A DNA stretch of 64,000 bases from positions 27,488 through 91,487 of the forward strand of contig CACIJH010000004.1 in the NCBI GenBank assembly GCA_902586905.1. Direction: 5' to 3'. This stretch comes from an uncultured Bacteroidota bacterium (lineage in GTDB: Bacteria; Bacteroidota; Bacteroidia; Flavobacteriales; Flavobacteriaceae). The notes beneath the pieces are model-generated. The model saw nothing but the letters and a program-made list of their open reading frames with translations, was not told the DNA's origin and made no database searches. Of the stretch, positions 34,587 through 43,956 are shown piece after piece (the first letter of the stretch is position 1; each line of letters starts with the position of its first letter). The translations under genes and the position numbers were made by a program.

Positions 34587-35768
34587 ATGCGTGATATGTT
34601 TAACAACACTTATGAAGCATTTGGTCATCGATCAGATAAAGAGTTAAAACATTTGGTTTGGCTATTCAGATTGCTTTCCAACAAGTGGATTTCAAGCGTT
34701 GGAATTATGATAATGAAAAGCTTTGGTCATCTTCGATTGTCTGTGGTGCAACGTCTTCAACGATGGTTATTTAAGCCCTTTTACGCTGGAACGACTCTGC
34801 AGGAGTCTGAGCAAACAGTAGCGCAGTTGTCGAATTACGATGTGTTTTCTTATCTCAATTATGCAATAGAGGATAGCTGGGATGAAAAGGAATTTGATAA
34901 GAACAGTCAAATCGTTCAAAAGTTATTGTTGCACGCAGCATCAGCAAAAAATGTTCCTTTTAGTGTGTGTAAGGCAACTTCGTTTGGTCACAAGCATTTA
35001 TTTCAAAAAATAAATGCGCAACAACCTTTAACAGATGATGAAAAACATACACTTGAAAGAATTATCAATCGTTTTCGTGAATGCTGTAAGGTGGCAAAAG
35101 CACATGATGTTGGTTTGCTGATTGACGCTGAGGAGTACAATATGCAATTTGCTGTTGATCAAATTGTTATGGATTTGATGAAAGAGTTTAACACCTCCAA
35201 AGCAGTTGTCTATAACACAATCCAACTGTACTTGGTCGATGGAAATGATCGCTTACAGCAGATGCACTCTCGTGCAACAACAGAGTCGTTTCATCTCGGT
35301 CTGAAATTGGTTCGAGGCGCTTATATGCAAAAGGAACGCAAAAGAGCTCAAAAACTCGACCTTCCTAGTCCCATCTGCGAAACCAAATCTGACACAGATG
35401 CAAACTTCAACCAAGCAGTTGCATATTGCCTCGATCATCTTTCGAATATTTCCATTTTGTTGGGATCACACAACGAATACAGTATGATTTTGGCAACTGA
35501 AATAATGAAAAAAAACAAAATCAAAAGTTGGGACGAGCGTGTGTGGTATAGCCAATTGCTCGGCATGAGTGATCACATCACCTTTATCCTTGCCAAAAAA
35601 GGCTATAATGTCGTCAAATTTGTACCCTTTGGACCCTTGGAGAAGTTAATTCCTTACCTGACGAGAAGAGCTGAAGAAAATACTGCCATCACTGGACAAA
35701 CAAGTAGAGAGTTAGCGTTGCTTCAAAAGGAAATTAAAAGAAGATCTACTTTGGCGAAAGCTTTGTGA
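34587..35768 (+). CDS. Proline dehydrogenase
   Basis: A 393-residue flavoenzyme that oxidises proline to pyrroline-5-carboxylate. FAD/proline-binding motifs of the PutA barrel are present: GLLIDAEEYNMQ near residue 175, LKLVRGAYMQKER near residue 245, and RRAEENTAITGQT near residue 370. It is a stand-alone PRODH without the second dehydrogenase domain of PutA, as usual in Bacteroidota. An in-frame ATG at 34596 gives the start MFNNTYEAF, which matches homologues better than 34587; the choice is open. The convergent DUF4258 gene overlaps by 23 bases. Confidence 0.92.
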   Translation: MRDMFNNTYEAFGHRSDKELKHLVWLFRLLSNKWISSVGIMIMKSFGHLRLSVVQRLQRWLFKPFYAGTTLQESEQTVAQLSNYDVFSYLNYAIEDSWDEKEFDKNSQIVQKLLLHAASAKNVPFSVCKATSFGHKHLFQKINAQQPLTDDEKHTLERIINRFRECCKVAKAHDVGLLIDAEEYNMQFAVDQIVMDLMKEFNTSKAVVYNTIQLYLVDGNDRLQQMHSRATTESFHLGLKLVRGAYMQKERKRAQKLDLPSPICETKSDTDANFNQAVAYCLDHLSNISILLGSHNEYSMILATEIMKKNKIKSWDERVWYSQLLGMSDHITFILAKKGYNVVKFVPFGPLEKLIPYLTRRAEENTAITGQTSRELALLQKEIKRRSTLAKAL

Positions 35769-36081
35769 AGTAGGCAATGCTGTCACAATTTTTAACATCA
35801 TATTCAACTTCTGATAAGCGTAATCGATAGACATTACAGCTATCAATCCCCACTACACTTTGAGAAAATACAATATCACCACCTTTCAAAAAGTCCAATC
35901 GATTGATACTGTCTTGCATAGGGGGTGTAAATACCCATTCCTTTTTAAAAAAATCATTGATGACTCTTGCATCAAGACCATAAGTGCAGCGAGTGTTTTT
36001 ACCTCCTAAAAAAAATAGCAACAACACTATCCCAACAGAAAAGCCCCCCAAATAATAAGATAATCGTTTTAAAAAACTCAT
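35746..36081 (-). CDS. DUF4258-like small membrane protein
   Basis: A 111-residue protein with one N-terminal transmembrane helix (residues 12-27, GGFSVGIVLLLFFLGG) and a soluble domain with a GDIVFSQS motif and CNVYRLRL strand that I associate with DUF4258 proteins of Flavobacteriia. It overlaps the tsaE stop by ATGA, so both are in one operon, following porX and tsaE. Function unknown. Confidence 0.7.
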   Translation of the reverse strand: MSFLKRLSYYLGGFSVGIVLLLFFLGGKNTRCTYGLDARVINDFFKKEWVFTPPMQDSINRLDFLKGGDIVFSQSVVGIDSCNVYRLRLSEVEYDVKNCDSIAYFTKLSPK

Positions 36082-36482
36082 TGGAAGGTTAATTTTCGTT
36101 TGTGTTCATCAATCAGTTCGATATGTATATGATGGCATTCCCCTTCGATAGCTTTAGCAACCATCTCTGGCCATTCAATCAAGCATAAGTCAGCTGTTTG
36201 TATATAGTCTTCAAAACCAAGTTGCTCCAATTCATCTTCTTTTTCCAAACGATAAAGATCCATGTGAATGACTTCTCCTTTGGTGGTTGTGTATTGATGC
36301 ACTAATCCAAATGTTGGACTGCTAACAGTGTCTTTACTTCCCAACTGCGATACTATGGATTGAATCAAAGTGGTTTTACCACTTCCCATTTGCCCCTCAA
36401 ACGCTACAATAGGGTAGGTAAATGAATGGGTCAGTTGTCGAGCAACATCGTCGATTTCTTGTAGTGAGTATTCAATTACCAT
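36078..36482 (-). CDS. tsaE: tRNA threonylcarbamoyladenosine biosynthesis ATPase
   Basis: A 134-residue P-loop protein needed, with TsaB and TsaD, to make the universal t6A37 tRNA modification. Walker A is FEGQMGSGKTTL at residues 28-39; SSPTFGLV and the LCLIEWPEM motif are diagnostic. Standard length. It lies 14 bases after the porX stop on the same strand and overlaps the DUF4258 gene. This porX-tsaE arrangement is one I recall from other Flavobacteriia. Confidence 0.95.
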   Translation of the reverse strand: MVIEYSLQEIDDVARQLTHSFTYPIVAFEGQMGSGKTTLIQSIVSQLGSKDTVSSPTFGLVHQYTTTKGEVIHMDLYRLEKEDELEQLGFEDYIQTADLCLIEWPEMVAKAIEGECHHIHIELIDEHKRKLTFQ

Positions 36483-36496
36483 GTTGTAAAAATACT

Positions 36497-38050
36497 TTAC
36501 TTGGGGGAAAGCACAGCAAATGGAATCAGCATTTCTTCAAGAGAAACACCACCATGTTGGTAGGTATTTCTGTAAAAATTCACAAAATGATTATAATTAG
36601 AGGGGTAAATCAGATATTTATCTTCTGTTGCAAAAGTAAAACTGCTCGAGAGGTTGATTTTTGGCAATCCAATCTCTTCCGGGTTTAAAACTGTATATAG
36701 ATTTTTATCGTCAGAATTGAGTCGTTTTCCTGTTTTATACCTAATGTTTGTACTCGACTCACGATCACCTAAAATTCTAGATGGCTGTCGCACATTGATG
36801 GTTCCATGATCAGTGGTGATCATCAGTGTAAATCCAAGAGATTGCGCACGCTTTATGATTTCAAACAGAGGTGAGTTCTGAAACCAAGTGGCAGTGAGCG
36901 ATCGAAATGCCTTGTCAGAAGATGCGAGTTCTTTAATGATTTCCATCTCGGTTTTGGCATGCGAAATAACATCAACAAAATTATAGACAACCACACAAAG
37001 ATCATTGTCAGATTCATTTTGGAGCTGGGCTGCCAGTTTATTCCCCTGATCTTGACGATTGATTTTGTGATAACTGAACGAAATATCTCTTTCTAAAGCA
37101 GAAAATTGTGCTGCCAAAAGCTCTTTTTCAAAGAGATTTTTACCTCCAGCATCTGTATCATCTTTCCAAAGATCGGGGTATAATCGTTTGATGTTGACAG
37201 GCAATTCGCCAGCAAATAGTGCATTTCTGGCATATTGAGTGGCAGTGGGTAAAATGCTACTGCAGATCTGTTCTTCTTGTAACTTGTAAAAAGGTGAAAG
37301 GTGTGTTTGCAACACTCGCCACTGATCGAGACGAAGGTTGTCTATCACAACGAGCAAGGTTGTTGTGTCTTTGCTCAATTTGTCAAGTACCAATTTCTCA
37401 ATCATCTGATGAGACATCACCAAAGGACTTCCCCCATTGACCAAATCTTCGTAATTTGAAGATATATATTTGGAAAACATATGATTGGCTTCTGATTTCT
37501 GATGATTCAAAATCTCATGCAAATCACTTGACTCCATCGCATCTATTTCAAGCTCCCAAAAACACAGTTTTTGATAAATCGCTGACCAGTCTTCATAATC
37601 ATTTGCTCGACTGATATCGATATTTAGCTCTTGAAACGAACGTTGATAGTCCATTGTCGTTTTTTCAGCGACCAGTCTGGAGTTGTCCAAGTTCTTTTTT
37701 AATGAAAGTAAGATTTGATTTGGGTTCACTGGTTTGATCAAGTAGTCTGCTATTTTTGCGCCAATGGCTTCTTCCATCAAAGTTTCTGCCTCACTTTTGG
37801 TAATCATTATCACTGCCAAATTTGGATAAATCTGCTTGATTTCACTCAAGACAGCTAATCCATCCATGCCTGGCATATTCTCATCTAAAAGGACGATGTC
37901 AAAAGGCTTTTCTTTGACCAAATCCAAGGCATCAGGACCATTTGCACAAGGATGAACTGCATATCCTTTCTCTTCCAAAAAATGAATGTGTGGCTGCAAA
38001 CGGGTAATTTCATCATCTACCCACAACACCTGTATCAGTTCCATATTCAT
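36497..38050 (-). CDS. porX: PorX response regulator with PglZ-type phosphatase domain
   Basis: A 517-residue two-domain protein. Residues 5-125 form a CheY-like receiver with the phospho-accepting D56 (DIVLLDENMPGMDG), acidic pair VDDE and conserved K (DYLIKP). The rest is an alkaline-phosphatase-superfamily PglZ domain (TTDHGTINVRQ). This fusion is PorX, the regulator that with histidine kinase PorY controls expression of the T9SS secretion machinery in Porphyromonas and Flavobacterium. PorY and T9SS core genes are not in this window. It shares a promoter region with the HD gene on the opposite strand. Confidence 0.93.
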   Translation of the reverse strand: MNMELIQVLWVDDEITRLQPHIHFLEEKGYAVHPCANGPDALDLVKEKPFDIVLLDENMPGMDGLAVLSEIKQIYPNLAVIMITKSEAETLMEEAIGAKIADYLIKPVNPNQILLSLKKNLDNSRLVAEKTTMDYQRSFQELNIDISRANDYEDWSAIYQKLCFWELEIDAMESSDLHEILNHQKSEANHMFSKYISSNYEDLVNGGSPLVMSHQMIEKLVLDKLSKDTTTLLVVIDNLRLDQWRVLQTHLSPFYKLQEEQICSSILPTATQYARNALFAGELPVNIKRLYPDLWKDDTDAGGKNLFEKELLAAQFSALERDISFSYHKINRQDQGNKLAAQLQNESDNDLCVVVYNFVDVISHAKTEMEIIKELASSDKAFRSLTATWFQNSPLFEIIKRAQSLGFTLMITTDHGTINVRQPSRILGDRESSTNIRYKTGKRLNSDDKNLYTVLNPEEIGLPKINLSSSFTFATEDKYLIYPSNYNHFVNFYRNTYQHGGVSLEEMLIPFAVLSPK

Positions 38051-38057
38051 ATATTTG
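38050..38057 (+). promoter_or_regulatory. Possible -7 element for the HD-domain gene
   Basis: TATATTTG matches TAnnTTTG and lies 16 bases before the TTG start. No clear -33 TTG. Confidence 0.4.
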
Positions 38058-38073
38058 TATAAATTCTAAATCT

Positions 38074-39276
38074 TTGAGACTCAAGAATTATAACGATCCA
38101 ATTTACGGTTTTATTTCAATTCCCACTCCGTTTATTTATACCCTCATTCAAAAACCTGTTTTTCAACGATTGCGCAGGATTCAGCAAATGGGGTTGTCGC
38201 ATTATGTGTTCAGTGGTGCCACTCATCATCGATTTGCACATGCCTTGGGCGCCATGCACCTGATGCACAAAGCTTTGACTGTTCTTGAAGATAAAGGAAT
38301 TGCGATTTCTCCTGAGGAAAAGGAAGCTGCAATGATCTCCATTCTTTTACACGATATAGGACATGGCCCTTTTTCGCATGCTCTCGAGGGGATTCTCATT
38401 GAAAATGTTTCGCACGAAACACTCTCATTAGCCTTGATGAAGGCATTGAATCAGAAACACAACGGGAAGCTCAGTATGGCAATCGATATGTTTACGAACA
38501 CATACAAGCGCCCATTTTTCAATCAATTGATATCATCTCAATTGGATATGGATCGATTGGATTATTTGAAGAGAGATAGTTTTTATTCAGGCGTTACAGA
38601 AGGCAATATCAGTACAGACAGAATCATTGCCATGCTGATGGTACATGATGACCAATTGGTTGTCGAAGAGAAAGGAATCTATTCGATTGAAAAGTTTTTA
38701 CTCGCACGAAGACTGATGTATTGGTCTGTTTATTTGCACAAAACCAGCTATGTTGCTGAGGAAGTCCTCAAACGCATAATCCTTCGTGCAAGAGAACTAT
38801 TGAATCAAGGAACAGCCATAGACGCGTCTGCTGATCTGTTGTATTTTATTTCAGCTTCACATTCTTCAGTCAATCAAATTGATATGGATCATTATACTGC
38901 CATTGATGATGTTGATATTCTATCGATGGTTAAAGCAGGGGTGAAGCATAGCGACCCTGTTTACGCATCACTTTGCAATATGGTGCTGACACGACGTTTG
39001 CCAAAAATTAAGGTGAATAACGAACCCTTTTCATCTGATTTTATTGAGAAAAAAAAGAATCGTGCAAAGACTAAGTTTGACATATCACTTGAAAATATAT
39101 CCTATTATGTATTCGATGGAGTGATGAAAAATATGGCATACAATTTGGAGCAATCACCAATATTATTAATCGATAAAAAAGGGAACACCAAGGAATTGTT
39201 AGCAGGTTCTGACCAGTCAAATTTGAAAATGCTGACCAAAGCAGTAATGAAGTATTACTGTTGTTATCCGAAATAG
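38074..39276 (+). CDS. HD-domain phosphohydrolase
   Basis: A 400-residue cytoplasmic metal-dependent phosphohydrolase. The HD signature is visible as HHRFAHALGAMHL near residue 50 and LLHDIGHGPFSH near residue 92, and a later conserved D (SSQLDMDRLDYL). Related proteins act on dNTPs or nucleotides. Start is TTG; the first conserved residues (KNYNDPIYGFI) follow directly, so no better start exists. Position before lpxD is conserved in Flavobacteriia, as I recall. Substrate unknown. Confidence 0.88.
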   Translation: MRLKNYNDPIYGFISIPTPFIYTLIQKPVFQRLRRIQQMGLSHYVFSGATHHRFAHALGAMHLMHKALTVLEDKGIAISPEEKEAAMISILLHDIGHGPFSHALEGILIENVSHETLSLALMKALNQKHNGKLSMAIDMFTNTYKRPFFNQLISSQLDMDRLDYLKRDSFYSGVTEGNISTDRIIAMLMVHDDQLVVEEKGIYSIEKFLLARRLMYWSVYLHKTSYVAEEVLKRIILRARELLNQGTAIDASADLLYFISASHSSVNQIDMDHYTAIDDVDILSMVKAGVKHSDPVYASLCNMVLTRRLPKIKVNNEPFSSDFIEKKKNRAKTKFDISLENISYYVFDGVMKNMAYNLEQSPILLIDKKGNTKELLAGSDQSNLKMLTKAVMKYYCCYPK

Positions 39277-39290
39277 TGTTCCAATTTTGT

Positions 39291-39298
39291 TATTTTTG
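39291..39298 (+). promoter_or_regulatory. -7 element directly before lpxD
   Basis: TATTTTTG matches TAnnTTTG and ends five bases before the lpxD ATG at 39304, so the transcript would be nearly or fully leaderless. No TTG at the right spacing. Confidence 0.4.
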
Positions 39299-39303
39299 CA
39301 CCG

Positions 39304-40332
39304 ATGAAATACACAGCTTCCGAAATTGCTGAAATCCTAGATGGTTTTGTTGTGGGGGATGATGATGCTTGTGTTACTTCAATTGCGAAGATTGAAGAAG
39401 CACAAAAAGGTTCACTTGCCTTTTTAGCAAACCCCAAATACACAGAATTTTTGTACTCGACCAAAGCATCCGTTACGCTGGTTCGTGATAGTTTTCAGCC
39501 AGAGAAAGAGATTTCAACTACACTGGTCAAGGTTGCTGATCCTTATCTTTCGTTCACGACCATGCTTTCTCACTTCAATGGTTCTGAAAAAAAATACAAT
39601 GGTATTCATAACCATAGCCTAATCGACTCATCAGCTTCGATGGGAACAGATTGCTATGTTGGGCCATTTGCGACGATTGGGAGTGGTGTAAAGATTGGCA
39701 ATAATGTAAAAATACATGATCATGTTGTCATCGAATCCGATGTAGTTATAGGTGATCACACAACGATCTTTTCTGGAGCAAAAATTTTATCCAAATCTCA
39801 AATCGGGGCAAATTGTATTCTGCACAACAACGTTGTTATTGGTTCAGATGGTTTTGGGTTTAGTCCAACAGATTCGGGTGCTTATGAAAAAATCCCACAG
39901 ACTGGTTCTGTATTGATTGAGGATGATGTTGAAATTGGTTCGAACACTACGATTGATCGTGCAACACTTGGGGAAACCATCATACGCCAAGGAGTTAAGT
40001 TAGATAACTTAATCCAAATTGCTCATAATGTTGAGGTAGGTGCTCACACTGTCATCGCTGCTCAAACTGGCATCGCTGGGTCAACCAAAGTTGGAAGTCA
40101 TTGTGTTATTGGCGGACAAGTTGGTATCGCTGGTCATCTCAAAATCGGAAATCGTGTTCAAATTCAAGGTCAATCTGGTATTCTACGCAATCTTAAAGAC
40201 GATGAAAAAGTGATGGGTTATCCTGCAATTGATATTCTCTCCTACAACAAATCATATGTTCATTTTAAAAATCTAAACAAGCATATTAAAACACTTCATA
40301 AACTCCAAAAAAACCTTACTGACAATGGCTAA
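39304..40332 (+). CDS. lpxD: UDP-3-O-(3-hydroxyacyl)glucosamine N-acyltransferase
   Basis: A 342-residue left-handed beta-helix acyltransferase that adds the second hydroxyacyl chain in lipid A synthesis. N-terminal uridine-binding domain (1-100), then hexapeptide repeats (GTDCYVGPFATIGSGVKIGNNV and so on) and the catalytic His in the LIQIAHNVEVG segment near residue 242. First of the lpxD-lpxC/fabZ-lpxA operon with an 8-base overlap into lpxC. Confidence 0.95.
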   Translation: MKYTASEIAEILDGFVVGDDDACVTSIAKIEEAQKGSLAFLANPKYTEFLYSTKASVTLVRDSFQPEKEISTTLVKVADPYLSFTTMLSHFNGSEKKYNGIHNHSLIDSSASMGTDCYVGPFATIGSGVKIGNNVKIHDHVVIESDVVIGDHTTIFSGAKILSKSQIGANCILHNNVVIGSDGFGFSPTDSGAYEKIPQTGSVLIEDDVEIGSNTTIDRATLGETIIRQGVKLDNLIQIAHNVEVGAHTVIAAQTGIAGSTKVGSHCVIGGQVGIAGHLKIGNRVQIQGQSGILRNLKDDEKVMGYPAIDILSYNKSYVHFKNLNKHIKTLHKLQKNLTDNG

Positions 40333-41725
40333 ACAAACTACAATTGCTGATTCAATTACACTCAAAGGTGTAGGAATTCACACAGGTGTCGAAGTAACAA
40401 TGACGTTTAAACCTGCAGCTGCCAATCATGGCTACGCATTTCAGCGAACAGACCTGGAAGGCAGTCCCATAATCGAAGCACTTGCGCACAACGTAGCAGA
40501 TACCAAGCGCGGAACTAGCCTTCAAAAAAATGGTGTAACCATTCAAACTTGTGAGCATGTCTTAGCAGCTTTTGTAGGCAGTGAAGTGGACAATGTTTTG
40601 ATTGAATTAAATGCTTCGGAAACACCAATTATGGATGGCTCATCCAAATTTTTTGTTGAAGCAATAGAAAAAGTTGGCACCAAAACACTCGATGCCGAAA
40701 GAGCTGAATACATCGTAAAGGAAAACATCACATATACTGATGATGAATCGGGAAGTGAAATCACTTTGTTGCCAGCAGATGACTATGAGGTTACAACCAT
40801 GGTCGATTTTGGAACGAAAGTTCTCGGAACCCAAAACGCAACTCTAAAGAAGCTGAGTCAGTTTCAAAAAGAGTTTGCAAACGCTCGTACGTTTAGCTTT
40901 TTACACGAGATTGAAACCCTACTAGAAAATGGGTTAATCAAAGGGGGAGACCTCAATAATGCGATTGTGTATGTTGACAAAGAACTATCTAAGGAAACGA
41001 TGGATCGGCTGCGAAAAGCATTTAATAAAACATCAATTTCAGTTAAGCCAAATGGGATTTTAGACAACCTTACGTTGCATTATCCCAATGAAGCAGCACG
41101 ACACAAATTGCTCGATGTGATTGGCGATTTGGCATTGATTGGAACACGCATCAGGGGTAAAGTGATCGCATCAAAACCAGGTCATGCGATCAATACGAAT
41201 TTTGCTAAAAAAATGGCAAAAATCATCAAAGAAGAGAAGAGAAATCGTGTGCCAAATTATGACTTAAATGTAGAGCCAGCACTTGATGTCAATCAGATTA
41301 TGAACATCTTACCCCATCGTCCACCTTTTCTACTTGTCGATAAGATACTTGAAATCAGCAAACAACACGTTGTGGCTGTTAAAAGTGTGACAATGAATGA
41401 GCCATTTTTTCAGGGACATTTCCCTGGACAACCTGTAATGCCAGGTGTTCTGCAAATTGAAGCTATGGCACAAGCAGGTGGTGTATTGGTACTCAACACT
41501 GTTCCAGATCCTGAAAATTACCTTACTTATTTTATTAAGATTGAAAACGCCAAGTTCAAACACCCAGTTGTTCCTGGCGATACACTTGTATTTAAACTTG
41601 AGCTATTGTCGCCTATCAGAAGGGGAATCTGTCATATGCAAGCCTATGCCTACAGCAGAGGTCGATTGACAACCGAGGCTGAAATGATGGCACAAATTGT
41701 CAAAAAAAATGAAACTAGCTTATGA
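40325..41725 (+). CDS. lpxC-fabZ: Bifunctional LpxC deacetylase / FabZ hydroxyacyl-ACP dehydratase
   Basis: A 466-residue fusion. Residues 1-305 are LpxC, the zinc deacetylase that commits to lipid A: zinc ligands H78 (CEHVLAAF), H260 and D264 (HKLLDVIGD), and the catalytic-loop H287. Residues 318-466 are FabZ, the fatty-acid dehydratase, with H365 in GHFPGQP and E379 in IEAMAQAG. The fusion is a known hallmark of Bacteroidota and joins lipid A synthesis to the fatty-acid pool it draws on. It overlaps lpxD by eight bases and lpxA by four. Confidence 0.96.
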   Translation: MAKQTTIADSITLKGVGIHTGVEVTMTFKPAAANHGYAFQRTDLEGSPIIEALAHNVADTKRGTSLQKNGVTIQTCEHVLAAFVGSEVDNVLIELNASETPIMDGSSKFFVEAIEKVGTKTLDAERAEYIVKENITYTDDESGSEITLLPADDYEVTTMVDFGTKVLGTQNATLKKLSQFQKEFANARTFSFLHEIETLLENGLIKGGDLNNAIVYVDKELSKETMDRLRKAFNKTSISVKPNGILDNLTLHYPNEAARHKLLDVIGDLALIGTRIRGKVIASKPGHAINTNFAKKMAKIIKEEKRNRVPNYDLNVEPALDVNQIMNILPHRPPFLLVDKILEISKQHVVAVKSVTMNEPFFQGHFPGQPVMPGVLQIEAMAQAGGVLVLNTVPDPENYLTYFIKIENAKFKHPVVPGDTLVFKLELLSPIRRGICHMQAYAYSRGRLTTEAEMMAQIVKKNETSL

Positions 41726-42507
41726 ATCAACCCTTAGCTTACGTTCATCCCAGAACAGTTATTGCAAAAAATGTGGTGATTGAACCTTTCACGACCATCG
41801 ATAAAAATGTTGAGATCGGAGAAGGGACTTGGATTGGATCGAATGTCACCATCATGGAAGGTGCTCGAATTGGTAAAAACTGTTCTATTTTTCCTGGCTC
41901 CGTCATCTCTGCCGTTCCGCAAGATTTAAAATTTAATGGCGAAGACTCAACTGCCGAGATAGGGGATAACACCACAATTCGAGAGTGTGTGACAATCAAC
42001 AGAGGGACATCATCAAGAGGAAAAACAATTATTGGAGAAAACTGCCTGATAATGGCCTATTCTCACATTGCACACGATTGTATTGTGGGAAACAACTGTA
42101 TCTTTTCCAACAATAGCACATTGGCTGGCCACATCACTATTGGTGATCATGTGATATTGGCTGGAATGACTGCTGTTCATCAATTTTGCTCCGTTGGAAG
42201 TCATTCATTCGTCGCTGGAGGATCGTTGGTTCGAAAAGACATCCCACCTTTTGTTAAAGCTGCAAGAGAACCAATATCTTATGTAGGGATCAACTCTGTA
42301 GGTCTGCGGCGGCGTGGGTTTACAAGCGAAAAAATTAGAGAGATTCAAAACATATACAGAATTCTTTATCAAAAAACATACAACAACACACAGGCTGTTG
42401 AAATTATTGAAGCGGAAGTAGAAGTCTCCAAAGAAAGAGACGAGATTCTACAGTTTATTCGTGATTCACAGCGAGGGATCATGAAAGGATACTCCAAAAC
42501 ATCATAG
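41722..42507 (+). CDS. lpxA: UDP-N-acetylglucosamine acyltransferase
   Basis: A 261-residue first enzyme of lipid A synthesis. Hexapeptide-repeat beta-helix (VEIGEGTWIGSNVTI...), catalytic base H118 in AHDCIVGNNC (H125 in E. coli), the FNG(E)D loop and the C-terminal helical domain are all present. Four-base ATGA overlap with lpxC-fabZ. Standard length. Confidence 0.96.
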   Translation: MNQPLAYVHPRTVIAKNVVIEPFTTIDKNVEIGEGTWIGSNVTIMEGARIGKNCSIFPGSVISAVPQDLKFNGEDSTAEIGDNTTIRECVTINRGTSSRGKTIIGENCLIMAYSHIAHDCIVGNNCIFSNNSTLAGHITIGDHVILAGMTAVHQFCSVGSHSFVAGGSLVRKDIPPFVKAAREPISYVGINSVGLRRRGFTSEKIREIQNIYRILYQKTYNNTQAVEIIEAEVEVSKERDEILQFIRDSQRGIMKGYSKTS

Positions 42508-42510
42508 ACT

Positions 42511-43077
42511 ATGGCATCAACCTCTGATATTCGAAAAGGGCTTTGTATTCGTTATAACCACGATATCTATAAAATCGTTGAGTTTTTACATGTCAAACCT
42601 GGAAAAGGCCCAGCCTTTGTGCGAACAAAACTCAAAAGTGTGACCAATGGAAAGGTCATCGACAACACCTTTTCGGCAGGACATAAGATCGATGATGTTC
42701 GTGTCGAAACGCGTAAATACCAGTTTTTGTACAATGATGGCGAGATCTATCACTTTATGAACACTGATGATTATAATCAAATCGAACTTCAAAAAAGTAT
42801 ATTAGATGCACCGAAGCTTTTGAAAGAAGGAGCGCATGTAACAGTGATGACCAATGCTGATGATGGTATACCATTATCTGTTGATATGCCAGCAAGTGTG
42901 GTATTGGAGGTCACGCATAGTGAACCAGGAGTAAAGGGAAATACAGCAACCAATGCAACCAAGCCAGCAACCCTCGAAACAGGTGCAAAAATCAATGTCC
43001 CCTTGTTTATCAATGAAGGAGATAAAATTAAAGTAGATACCGAAAAATCAACCTATATCGAAAGAATTAAAGAATAG
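42511..43077 (+). CDS. efp: Elongation factor P
   Basis: A 188-residue translation factor that relieves ribosome stalling at polyproline. Three beta-barrel domains; the modified loop tip is KPGKGPAF with K32 at the position that enters the peptidyl-transferase centre. No known modification enzyme lies here. It is three bases after lpxA, in the same run of genes. Confidence 0.96.
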   Translation: MASTSDIRKGLCIRYNHDIYKIVEFLHVKPGKGPAFVRTKLKSVTNGKVIDNTFSAGHKIDDVRVETRKYQFLYNDGEIYHFMNTDDYNQIELQKSILDAPKLLKEGAHVTVMTNADDGIPLSVDMPASVVLEVTHSEPGVKGNTATNATKPATLETGAKINVPLFINEGDKIKVDTEKSTYIERIKE

Positions 43078-43079
43078 TT

Positions 43080-43952
43080 ATGAGCGTATTGGTCAACAAA
43101 GACTCGAAAATAATTGTACAAGGCTTCACTGGTAGTGAAGGTAGCTTTCACGCCGAACAGATGATTGCTTATGGTACCCAAGTCGTTGGGGGTGTTACAC
43201 CTGGAAAAGGAGGGCAAACACATCTCGATAAGCCTGTTTTTAACACAGTAAAAGAGGCAGTCGAGGCTGTCAAAGCAGACACCTCAATCATATTTGTACC
43301 CCCTGCCTTTGCTGCAGATGCGATCATGGAAGCAGCCGACGCAGGTATTCAAGTCATCGTCACCATCACTGAGGGTATTCCAGTTGCTGATATGGTGAAA
43401 GCAGCATCGTATGTGAAAGATCGAAATGCACGCCTTGTGGGACCCAACTGCCCAGGCGTTATCACCCCAGAAGAGGCAAAGGTTGGTATCATGCCAGGAT
43501 TTGTGTTTAAAAAAGGAAATGTTGGAATTGTATCCAAATCGGGCACTCTCACCTATGAAGCAGCTGATCAAGTCGTGAAAGAAGGACTTGGTATCACCAC
43601 TGCCATTGGGATAGGTGGTGACCCAATCATTGGCACAACCACAAAAGAAGCAGTAGAGTTACTGATGAATGATCAAGAAACTGAGTGTATCGTGATGATA
43701 GGAGAAATTGGAGGTCAACTTGAGGCAGATGCTGCACGTTGGGTGCATGAACAAGGAAACCCCAAACCAGTTGTTGGATTTATCGCAGGGGAAACAGCTC
43801 CAAAAGGTCGAACAATGGGGCATGCAGGTGCAATTGTTGGTGGGGCAGAGGATACTGCTGAGGCCAAAAAGAAAATCATGTCTGAATGTGGAATCCACGT
43901 CGTTGACTCCCCAGCTGAAATTGGAAAGAAAGTCGCTCAAATCTTAAATTAA
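43080..43952 (+). CDS. sucD: Succinyl-CoA ligase subunit alpha
   Basis: A 290-residue TCA-cycle enzyme subunit that forms ATP or GTP from succinyl-CoA. CoA-binding Rossmann domain ([15 protein letters not shown] near the N terminus) and the phospho-histidine in [13 protein letters not shown] near residue 246. The beta subunit (sucC) is not adjacent, which is usual for Bacteroidota. Two bases after efp. Confidence 0.96.
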   Translation: MSVLVNKDSKIIVQGFTGSEGSFHAEQMIAYGTQVVGGVTPGKGGQTHLDKPVFNTVKEAVEAVKADTSIIFVPPAFAADAIMEAADAGIQVIVTITEGIPVADMVKAASYVKDRNARLVGPNCPGVITPEEAKVGIMPGFVFKKGNVGIVSKSGTLTYEAADQVVKEGLGITTAIGIGGDPIIGTTTKEAVELLMNDQETECIVMIGEIGGQLEADAARWVHEQGNPKPVVGFIAGETAPKGRTMGHAGAIVGGAEDTAEAKKKIMSECGIHVVDSPAEIGKKVAQILN

Positions 43953-43956
43953 ATCA

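Noticed and set aside
34497-34628. Upstream extension of aroB by 44 residues
   Set aside because: The extension crosses the divergent promoter region and the proline dehydrogenase start and does not look like AroB.
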